A stretch of DNA of 9,896 nucleotides from Bacillota bacterium (lineage in GTDB: Bacteria; Bacillota; Bacilli; Alicyclobacillales; SLC66): NCBI GenBank assembly GCA_021821225.1, contig JAKACR010000087.1, forward strand, positions 1 to 9,896, written 5' to 3'. The translations under genes and the position numbers were made by a program. Below are positions 1-6,522 of the stretch, in pieces; the stretch's first letter is position 1; every line of letters starts with the position of its first letter. The notes under the pieces were generated by a model. That model did no database searches and was not told the DNA's origin. It saw nothing but the letters and a program-made list of their open reading frames with translations.

Positions 1-92
1 ACGTCGAAACGATCCCGGTGCAACCGCAAAACCTCAAGCGTTTGCCGGCCGACTGAGCCGGTGGCTCCGAGCAGTGCCAGTTTACGAGCCAC
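1..92 (-). CDS. dxr: 1-deoxy-D-xylulose-5-phosphate reductoisomerase, N-terminal part
   Basis: This is the first 30 codons of a gene that runs off the left edge. DXR converts DXP to 2-C-methyl-D-erythritol 4-phosphate with NADPH, the committed step of the MEP isoprenoid pathway in the cytoplasm. The visible N-terminus reads VARKLALLGATGSVGRQTLE, with the GATGSVGRQTLEV stretch typical of the DXR NADPH-binding Rossmann fold. The start is GTG at 92, five bases after the ribosome binding site AGAGGTGG (98-105). The gene begins 18 bases after the cdsA stop, so the two are probably cotranscribed. The order uppS-cdsA-dxr is the usual one in Bacillota and supports the call. The catalytic domain is outside the window. 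Confidence 0.9.
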   Translation of the reverse strand, partial: MARKLALLGATGSVGRQTLEVLRLHRDRFD

Positions 93-110
93 GGCTCCCA
101 CCTCTTTTCA

Positions 111-890
111 TCAATGAGGAAACACCCAGATGATAAAATGATACGCGATGGGCGCCGCCAAGAGCAAGCTGTCAAAGCGGTCGAGCGCTCCGCCGTGCCC
201 TGGCAGGATGGTTCCGGAGTCTTTGACGGCGTACTGCCTTTTGAGAGCGGATTCGACCAGATCGCCCGCCTGGCCGGCAACCGAGACGATCAACCCCAGC
301 ACCGCAAACAGCGCCCAACTGCCCCCAAGCGACCGAAACATCAAAAGACCGCCGCCGACGGTGAACAGCATGGCCGAGAGCAGACCGCCCACAGCGCCCG
401 AGATCGTCTTTTTCGGACTGACGTCCGGCGCAAGTTTTGGTCCACCGAGCGCGCGGCCGGAAAAAAACGCGCCCGTATCCGTCGCCCAGATCGCGATGAA
501 CACCAGCAACACCCACCCTGCGCCGGACGGCCACATCCGCAAATTCAACAGGGTGCGAAAGGCGTAACTCGAATAGAGGGCGGCGGCAAACAGCACGCCG
601 GCGTTGGAAAAAGAAAAGGCTTCGCGGCGGAACACGGTCAGGATCAGCAGGGAATAAAAAAGAATGTACCAGAAACGTTCAAAGGCGGGCCACAGGACGA
701 TGAGCGCCGTGCAAAACAGGGCGATCAAGCTCTCCGCGCTGGTGGGGCGGACTTTCATCATGTTGCCAATCTCGTATGTAATGATGACCGCGATAAAAGC
801 AAAAAACGCCGCCAGCCAGAATCCTCCCAGCCATACGGCGAGTCCAACCAGCAGGATTCCGGCTGCGCCTGTCAGTATGCGCTGACCCAA
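111..890 (-). CDS. cdsA: Phosphatidate cytidylyltransferase (CDP-diglyceride synthase)
   Basis: This is an integral membrane enzyme that makes CDP-diacylglycerol from phosphatidic acid and CTP, the branch point of phospholipid synthesis. The protein is almost entirely hydrophobic, with several membrane helices. Near the C-terminus it carries the family signature: SALKRQYAVKDSG followed by PGHGGALDRFD, about residues 214-240 of 259. The key Lys-Asp, His-Gly-Gly and Asp-Arg-x-Asp residues are all present. The chosen start is TTG at 890, giving MGQRILTG. It follows GGTGGAG by five bases and matches the usual N-terminus of the family. The frame stays open upstream to a GTG at 938, which would add 16 residues (WKRKGLFRVGVGG...). 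GTG at 893 is a third option. The family call is firm; the start is not. Confidence 0.93.
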   Translation of the reverse strand: MGQRILTGAAGILLVGLAVWLGGFWLAAFFAFIAVIITYEIGNMMKVRPTSAESLIALFCTALIVLWPAFERFWYILFYSLLILTVFRREAFSFSNAGVLFAAALYSSYAFRTLLNLRMWPSGAGWVLLVFIAIWATDTGAFFSGRALGGPKLAPDVSPKKTISGAVGGLLSAMLFTVGGGLLMFRSLGGSWALFAVLGLIVSVAGQAGDLVESALKRQYAVKDSGTILPGHGGALDRFDSLLLAAPIAYHFIIWVFPH

Positions 891-951
891 CACGACTCCA
901 CCCACCCCAACACGGAACAATCCTTTTCTTTTCCACACATTGCGCGCGCCA

Positions 952-1719
952 TCACTTCACGGTGCCGAAACGCCTCTCCCGTCCCGCGTACGCGGTCAGG
1001 GCCGCCAGCAGGTGTTCCCGGCGAAAATCCGGCCACATGGCTGGAGAAAAGTAGAATTCCGTATAAGCGATCTGCCACAGCAAAAAATTACTCACCCTCT
1101 GATCTCCGGCCGTCCGGATGAGAAGATCCGGGTCTTCCACACCCGCCGTGTCCAACGCATCCGAGATTGCGCGCTCGTCGATGTGCTCAGGCGCGAGGTC
1201 GCCGCGGCGCACGCGCTCGGCGAGGCGCTGCACGGCGCGCACGATCTCTGAACGGCTGCCGTAATTCAGCGCAAACTGGATGACCATGCCGTTGTTGGCG
1301 GCCGTCCGCGCCTGTGCGTCGCGGACAAAGTGCTGAGTGGCCGGAGGAAGCAAAGACAGGTCGCCGATGAAGGTGACCCGCGTATTGCGCGCCACCAGTT
1401 CATCCATGTCCGAACGAAAGAACTCGCCCACCAGATGCCACAGATAGCGGACCTCCTGATGCGGCCGGAGCCAATTTTCAGTCGAAAAAGCGTACAGCGT
1501 CAGCGCCTTCACGCCAAAGTCGTCCGCCGCGCGCACCGTTTCTCTCATGGATACCATTCCCGCGTGATGTCCCGCCGAACGCGGGAATCCCTTCGCCTTT
1601 GCCCAACGGCCGTTTCCGTCCATGATAATCGCCACGTGCTGCGGTACACGTTGCGCCTCCAACCTGTCTGTATCCTGTGCGGCGGCCTTGCGAAAGCGCG
1701 ACTTCCAGTCAGCCATCAT
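952..1719 (-). CDS. uppS: Undecaprenyl diphosphate synthase (cis-prenyltransferase)
   Basis: UppS condenses farnesyl diphosphate with eight isopentenyl units into C55 undecaprenyl diphosphate, the lipid carrier for peptidoglycan and other wall polymers. The 255-residue length is normal. Conserved blocks appear in order: AIIMDGNGRWA (catalytic Asp34), TLYAFSTENW (72-83), NYGSRSEI (152-159) and LLIRTAGDQRVSNFLLWQ (199-216). The acidic residue of the last block, usually Glu (Glu213 in E. coli, a Mg ligand), is Asp206 here. The start is the first of two adjacent ATGs, at 1719, seven bases after GGAGG. The gene follows frr by 38 bases and precedes cdsA by about 60. Its product uses isoprenoid precursors made through the pathway of dxr, two genes downstream. 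Confidence 0.97.
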   Translation of the reverse strand: MMADWKSRFRKAAAQDTDRLEAQRVPQHVAIIMDGNGRWAKAKGFPRSAGHHAGMVSMRETVRAADDFGVKALTLYAFSTENWLRPHQEVRYLWHLVGEFFRSDMDELVARNTRVTFIGDLSLLPPATQHFVRDAQARTAANNGMVIQFALNYGSRSEIVRAVQRLAERVRRGDLAPEHIDERAISDALDTAGVEDPDLLIRTAGDQRVSNFLLWQIAYTEFYFSPAMWPDFRREHLLAALTAYAGRERRFGTVK

Positions 1720-1739
1720 TGGGGACCCTCCACGCTGTT

Positions 1740-1756
1740 CAAAACAGTCGGTTTTG
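1740..1756 (-). other. Small AT-rich hairpin in the frr-uppS gap
   Basis: In the transcript, CAAAAC pairs with GTTTTG across a 5-base loop (CGACT), just after the frr stop. It has no following U-run and is short, so it is not a convincing terminator. It may affect mRNA processing or be chance. Confidence 0.25.
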
Positions 1757-1757
1757 C

Positions 1758-3144
<1,387 letters not shown>

Positions 3145-3153
3145 TTCCCACCG

Positions 3154-3804
3154 TCACTTGTTGACCTGCGAGAGCACCTCGGAGACAAAGTCGTCCGCCC
3201 GTTTTTCCAGCCCTTCGCCCATCTCGAAGCGCACATAGCGGCGAATCGAGATGTTCTCGCCCATCTTGGCAATCTTCCCGGAAACAAACTGCGCGACGGT
3301 CACCGCCGGGTCCTTGACAAACGGTTGATCCAGCAGGCACTGCTCGCGCAGAAACTTATCCACCTTGCCCGCCACGATCCGTTCGACGATGTTCGCCGGT
3401 TTTCCTTCGTTTAGCGTCTGCTGCCGAAAAATCTCCGTCTCTCGCTTCACCACCTCGTCGGGGATGTCCTCGCGGCGCAGGTACTCCGGCCGCGAAGCGA
3501 CGATGTGCATGGCGACATCCCGGCACAGCGCGCGAAATTCGTCCGTCTTTGCCACAAAATCCGTCTCGCAGTTGACCTCGACCAAAACGCCGATCCGCCC
3601 TCCGCCGTGGATGTACGACTCCACCACGCCTTCCGCCGCGATCCTGCCCGCCTTCTTCGCGGCCGACGCCAGTCCCTGTTCGCGAAGAAACTCCATGGCC
3701 TTCGCCATGTCCCCGTTCGTTTCGGTGAGCGCCTTTTTGCAATCGAGCATGCCCGCGCCCGTTTTTTCACGCAACTCCTTTACCGCCGACGCAGTAACCG
3801 CCAT
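3154..3804 (-). CDS. tsf: Elongation factor Ts, short form
   Basis: EF-Ts exchanges GDP for GTP on EF-Tu. The product starts MAVTASAVKELREKTGAGML, the N-terminal UBA-like domain that binds EF-Tu. It continues with GRIAAEGVVESYIHGGGRIGV and the hallmark CETDFVAK (79-86), whose TDFVA loop contacts the EF-Tu G domain. The length is 216 residues, against about 280-300 in B. subtilis and E. coli. A single core subdomain is present, as in the short EF-Ts of Thermus. N- and C-termini are both intact (ending VSEVLSQVNK), so this is a natural short form and not a truncation. The start is ATG at 3804, behind AAAGGCGGGG. Thirteen open codons upstream are not family-like. It follows rpsB as in nearly all bacteria. 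Confidence 0.96.
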   Translation of the reverse strand: MAVTASAVKELREKTGAGMLDCKKALTETNGDMAKAMEFLREQGLASAAKKAGRIAAEGVVESYIHGGGRIGVLVEVNCETDFVAKTDEFRALCRDVAMHIVASRPEYLRREDIPDEVVKRETEIFRQQTLNEGKPANIVERIVAGKVDKFLREQCLLDQPFVKDPAVTVAQFVSGKIAKMGENISIRRYVRFEMGEGLEKRADDFVSEVLSQVNK

Positions 3805-3857
3805 TACTGATCCCCGCCTTTCAAACGATCGTCGTGTGGTCAATCCGGCACTTCACG

Positions 3858-3880
3858 CGAACCATGCGGATGCACGGTCG
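3858..3880 (-). other. Second hairpin in the rpsB-tsf gap
   Basis: The transcript can fold CGACCGTGC against GCATGGTTCG over an ATCC loop, with one bulged base and one G-U pair. It lies seven bases downstream of the terminator-like hairpin at 3888-3922 and about 55 bases before the tsf start. The two stems do not overlap, so both could form. The function is unknown. Confidence 0.35.
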
Positions 3881-3887
3881 CAAAGAA

Positions 3888-3922
3888 GGTGAAGGATGGG
3901 TGCAACACGCCCCAGCTTCACC
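3888..3922 (-). terminator. Terminator-like hairpin between rpsB and tsf
   Basis: The transcript reads GGTGAAG, an internal loop CTG, GGGCG, loop TGTTG, CACCC, an internal loop ATC, then CTTCACC, followed by UUCUUUG. The outer stem is seven perfect pairs and the inner stem five pairs with one G-U. The U-rich tail is interrupted, so a weak intrinsic terminator or attenuator that lets some transcripts reach tsf is the best reading. Partial termination between rpsB and tsf is known in other bacteria; here it is inferred from structure alone. Confidence 0.45.
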
Positions 3923-3973
3923 CCGCATCAATCAGGCGCGCACAACCCCGCGCCTTCCGCCGCCCCTGCAGAC

Positions 3974-4005
3974 ACCTCTGTATTCAGACGGCCTCTGATT
4001 CAGAC
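3974..4005 (-). repeat. Two tandem 16-base repeats after rpsB
   Basis: On the minus strand, GTCTGAATCAGAGGCC (4005-3990) is followed directly by GTCTGAATACAGAGGT (3989-3974). They share GTCTGAAT...CAGAGG with a one-base shift. A decayed third unit beginning GTCTGCAG follows at 3973. The repeat is not seen elsewhere in the window. It overlaps the out-of-frame acidic extension of rpsB. Confidence 0.5.
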
Positions 4006-4020
4006 AGCTCCTGTTCTGGA

Positions 4021-4716
4021 TCAGGCGGTTTCTTCGGTCTGCGTTCCCTCAATCACCGCATCGGCCATTTTGGAACACAGCAGCTTGACAGCGCGGATCG
4101 CATCGTCGTTGCCAGGGATGATATAGTCGATTTCATCCGGATCGCAGTTGGTGTCCACGATCGCCACGATGGGAATGCCCAGCTTGCGCGCTTCGGCCAC
4201 CGCGATGCGCTCCTTGCGCGGATCGATGATGAACAGCGCCCCAGGCAATTTTTTCATATCCTTGATCCCGCCGAGGAACTTCTCCAGTCGCTCATACTCC
4301 TTGCGCAGTAAAACGACCTCTTTTTTCGGCAGAACGTCGAACGTCCCGTCGACTTCCATCCGTTCCAGCGAGCGCAGGCGTTCAATCCGTTTCTGGATCG
4401 TCGCGAAGTTGGTCAGCGTGCCGCCGAGCCAGCGTTGATTGACGTAATAGCCGCCGCAGCGCAGCGCCTCGTCGTGCACTGAATCCTGCGCCTGTTTCTT
4501 GGTCCCGACGTACAGAAGGCTCTTGCCTTCCGCCGCCAGTTCCCGAACAAAATTGTATGCTTCTTCGACCTTTTTGACCGTCTTCTGAAGGTCTATGATG
4601 TAGATGCCGTTTCGCTCCGTGAAAATATAGCGATCCATTTTCGGATTCCAGCGCCGCGTCTGGTGGCCGAAGTGAACGCCAGCCTCCAGCAACTGTTTCA
4701 TGGATATGACTGCCAC
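4021..4716 (-). CDS. rpsB: 30S ribosomal protein S2
   Basis: S2 is a structural protein of the small ribosomal subunit and is needed to seat S1 where S1 is present. The product is 231 residues. Family blocks are [20 protein letters not shown] (6-25), the [17 protein letters not shown] stretch, [22 protein letters not shown], and [19 protein letters not shown] followed by VDTNCDPD...[10 protein letters not shown]. The start is GTG at 4716, nine bases after AAAGGAGA. The C-terminal tail after MADAVIEG is short (TQTEETA). Reading the bases just after the stop in the +1 frame gives twelve more residues, [12 protein letters not shown], of the acidic kind common in S2 tails. The gene begins a new transcription unit (promoter at 4827-4856) with a leader of about 100 bases. 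Confidence 0.97.
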   Translation of the reverse strand: MAVISMKQLLEAGVHFGHQTRRWNPKMDRYIFTERNGIYIIDLQKTVKKVEEAYNFVRELAAEGKSLLYVGTKKQAQDSVHDEALRCGGYYVNQRWLGGTLTNFATIQKRIERLRSLERMEVDGTFDVLPKKEVVLLRKEYERLEKFLGGIKDMKKLPGALFIIDPRKERIAVAEARKLGIPIVAIVDTNCDPDEIDYIIPGNDDAIRAVKLLCSKMADAVIEGTQTEETA

Positions 4717-4820
4717 CTGTAAATTTCTCCTTTCGAGTTGGACCTCCGCCGACTTCTCCGGAAGAATCCCCGCCCGCGGGGCGGACTCGCCCTTCCTCCA
4801 TCAGCGTGCGAATTTGCATT
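4717..4820 (-). promoter_or_regulatory. rpsB 5' leader with a strong hairpin, possible S2 autoregulatory leader
   Basis: The start point is inferred from the -10 box. The leader of about 104 bases contains a stable hairpin at 4764-4788: GAGT + CCGCCC pairs with GGGCGG + ATTC across a CGC loop, with a two-base bulge. A GGCGG...ACTC segment further down (about 4738-4754) could pair with the same GAGT-CCGCC strand, so two exclusive folds are possible. S2 controls its own operon in some bacteria. I cannot show that this leader does so; the structure and position suggest it. Confidence 0.35.
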
Positions 4821-4826
4821 CATAGC

Positions 4827-4856
4827 AGTATACCACTAAAGCTTCTCTTCCGGCAA
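4827..4856 (-). promoter_or_regulatory. Vegetative extended -10 promoter for rpsB-tsf-pyrH-frr-uppS-cdsA-dxr
   Basis: On the minus strand there is a -10 box TATACT (4832-4827) preceded by TGG, an extended -10 element. The -35 box is TTGCCG (4856-4851), with an 18-base spacer. Transcription would start near 4820, about 104 bases before the rpsB GTG. It lies in the only sizeable gap between the chemotaxis genes and the ribosomal block. No terminator is seen between cheD and this promoter, so read-through from upstream is also likely. Confidence 0.7.
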
Positions 4857-4937
4857 GGCGCCCGCTGCAGAATTGCGCGCAGAATCCGCCGCAAAACACC
4901 GTCTCTCGCCTTCCGTAATTTGGATTATCCCATGCCC

Positions 4938-5414
4938 CTAGAGCCGCTCCTCGCCGCCGCGCACCGTGCGCACCAGAAGCTCGCCCGACAGTGGAAATAA
5001 TTCCACCGTGCGCCCGACCGATCCGCCCACCGCTGCGGCGAGCACCGGCACGCCGCAGCGAAGAAGCGCGGCGTACACCGCAGAGACATTGCGCGGACCG
5101 ATCCGCAGCGCCCGCTCGCCGCCCTGCGTGGCGAACATCTGCGCGCCGCCCGCAAGCTTGGCCCGCACACGCTGCGTGTTCGCCCCATTTTCAACCATCA
5201 GTCCCAAAAGGTACGGCACGGCGGTATCCGCGCACTTGGCGGGAGACTCTCCGCGAAACTGCAGACTGGACGGCAGCACGATATGCACCATTCCCGCAAC
5301 GTGCGCGACGGCGTCGTGGAGTGCGACGCACACGCACGATCCGAGACCGAGCGCGAGCAGGGAATCGCCCGACAGCGCGATTTTTGCCTGGGCCATGCCC
5401 ACACGGTGGATCAT
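4938..5414 (-). CDS. cheD: Chemoreceptor glutamine deamidase CheD
   Basis: CheD deamidates glutamines on chemoreceptors and, in B. subtilis, binds CheC and raises its CheY-P phosphatase activity. The product is 158 residues. It has LGLGSCVCVALHD with the nucleophile Cys27, GMVHIVLP with His44 at the expected 17-residue distance, KCADTAVPYLL, KLAGGAQMF, IGPRNVSAV and a late VGGSVGRTVELFPLSGEL. The third catalytic residue, Thr six residues before the Cys in T. maritima and B. subtilis, is Ala21 here. The start is ATG at 5414, overlapping the cheC stop as ATGA (5411-5414), so translation is probably coupled to cheC. It is the last gene of the motility block; sigD and swrB, which follow in B. subtilis, are absent. 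Confidence 0.94.
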   Translation of the reverse strand: MIHRVGMAQAKIALSGDSLLALGLGSCVCVALHDAVAHVAGMVHIVLPSSLQFRGESPAKCADTAVPYLLGLMVENGANTQRVRAKLAGGAQMFATQGGERALRIGPRNVSAVYAALLRCGVPVLAAAVGGSVGRTVELFPLSGELLVRTVRGGEERL

Positions 5415-6016
5415 GACCAATTCGCAACCCCGAGCGCACGCAAAAAAGCGGTCTCCGCTCCGGGATCGGGCAGAAATAACACATGCGCCCCCCCCTTTGA
5501 ATCTCTGGCGTGAAGTTCCGTCTGGATCAACAATGCGCAGTTGCCGGGCGGTTCCGCAGCGAAGACGCCCTCTGTCAGCACGGCCTGCGCCATGTCGACC
5601 GCCACGAGTGGCGTCGACGGCAGCAGGCTCATTCCGGTCAGATCCGCCAATGATCCGAGGTAGGCGCCAGCCAGGATATTCCCCAACTCACCCAGGGCTG
5701 ATAGCTCCATGTCGCTCCACGCCGTTTCTTTAGACAGCGCGAACCACCCGTCGAGCACGGCACGTGCGGCCGCAACCGGCAGAACCACGAACAGATTGCC
5801 CGCCACATCGCCTGTGACGCGCAAAAACGCGCACGCCACCTCCACCTCGGGACCTCCGAGCGCACTCGCCAAAGCGTCGAAATTGACAATGGCGACGGTC
5901 GGAACATTCATCGCAATGGGCTTTTGCAGCAGGATCCCAAGCGCGGTGGCCGCGTGCGCCGAGCCGATGCTGCCGATCTCACGCAAGAGGTCGTGCGTCA
6001 TTCCCGGATCGCTCAT
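5411..6016 (-). CDS. cheC: CheY-P phosphatase CheC
   Basis: CheC dephosphorylates the response regulator CheY-P and is the partner of CheD. The product is 201 residues, close to the 205-210 usual for CheC. The family has two pseudo-symmetric sites of the form (D/S)-x3-E-x2-N-x22-P. The second is complete: Ser106, Glu110, Asn113 and Pro136 in SALGELGNILAG...LLPSTP. The first keeps Asp9, Glu13 and Pro39 but has Ser16 where Asn is expected (LREIGSIGSAHAA instead of EIGNIGAG). The start is ATG at 6016, overlapping the cheW stop as ATGA (6013-6016). CheC and CheD side by side are typical of Bacillota and Thermotogota and absent from E. coli-type chemotaxis. FliY is an unlikely alternative, since it is longer with a C-terminal FliN-like domain. 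Confidence 0.94.
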   Translation of the reverse strand: MSDPGMTHDLLREIGSIGSAHAATALGILLQKPIAMNVPTVAIVNFDALASALGGPEVEVACAFLRVTGDVAGNLFVVLPVAAARAVLDGWFALSKETAWSDMELSALGELGNILAGAYLGSLADLTGMSLLPSTPLVAVDMAQAVLTEGVFAAEPPGNCALLIQTELHARDSKGGAHVLFLPDPGAETAFLRALGVANWS

Positions 6017-6480
6017 CGCGGAAGACCCCCCGCAAGCGCGCTCAGTTCCGCCGCTGCCTCCCGTCCCAGCAAGCTGTCCGGCCGCAGCAGCAGCAGAATC
6101 TCTTCATGCCACAGCAGGGCGCCCTCCACGCACAGAGCGTTGCCTTTTCCGATCCCGTCGAACACGCTCGACAAAGCGGCGCGCTTGACATCCACATCGG
6201 ACACTTCCCGGACGGTATCGACCGCAAAGGCAACCTCCCCACCGCCCGCCTCCATGATCAACAAGCGCCGGCATTCGCGGTCCGGCGGCACGTTCATGCC
6301 AAGTATGCGCGCAAGATCGACGACAGGCATCACGTCCCCCCGAATGTGAACGATCCCGAGCACCCGCCTGTCTTTCCCGGGAAAAGGCCGGAGCGCCTGC
6401 AGACGCTCAATGGACCGCACGCGCAGGGCGTCCACTCCGTACAACTGGCCACCCAGTGAAAACAACACCACTTTCGCCAT
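6013..6480 (-). CDS. cheW: Chemotaxis coupling protein CheW
   Basis: CheW links chemoreceptors to the histidine kinase CheA in the membrane-associated array. The product is 155 residues, a single CheW (SH3-like) domain. It begins VVLFSLGGQLYGVDALRVRS, continues with the key VLGIVHIRGDVMPVVDL (40-56, with Arg47-Gly48 that bind receptor and kinase), and then has LIMEAGGGEVAFAVDTVREV (74-93). No CheY-like receiver domain is present, so it is CheW and not CheV. The start is ATG at 6480, eight bases after GGAGG; an in-frame ATG at 6495 has a poorly placed site. It lies 42 bases after flhA, the place where B. subtilis has flhF, flhG, cheB and cheA. The CheA partner must be encoded elsewhere. Confidence 0.93.
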   Translation of the reverse strand: MAKVVLFSLGGQLYGVDALRVRSIERLQALRPFPGKDRRVLGIVHIRGDVMPVVDLARILGMNVPPDRECRRLLIMEAGGGEVAFAVDTVREVSDVDVKRAALSSVFDGIGKGNALCVEGALLWHEEILLLLRPDSLLGREAAAELSALAGGLPR

Positions 6481-6522
6481 CTTGCATTCCTCCATTTCCC
6501 TTCTGTCCGGCCGGGTACCCCT

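Noticed and set aside
114..1121. Plus-strand open frame of 335 codons opposite cdsA and the end of uppS
   Set aside because: It is antisense to two well-supported genes, has skewed composition with no domain, and no ribosome binding site decides a start.
3820..3846. TTGACC upstream of tsf as a -35 box
   Set aside because: No -10-like hexamer occurs at 16-18 bases downstream, so a tsf promoter is not supported.
4382..4819. Minus-strand open frame starting near the rpsB transcription start, considered as a leader peptide gene
   Set aside because: It runs 335 bases into rpsB in another frame, its first ATG sits at the predicted transcript 5' end without room for a ribosome binding site, and the protein has no recognisable feature.
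4924..4929. GATAAT with an upstream TG just after cheD, a possible second promoter for rpsB
   Set aside because: The -10 and TG look fair, but no acceptable -35 is found in the cheD end, and the promoter at 4827-4856 is much better.
4857..4937. Remnant of sigD or swrB, or a terminator, after cheD
   Set aside because: The 81 bases are too short for a gene, no frame resembles a sigma factor region or SwrB, and no stem followed by a U-run is present. Only short repeats (CAGAAT twice) are seen.
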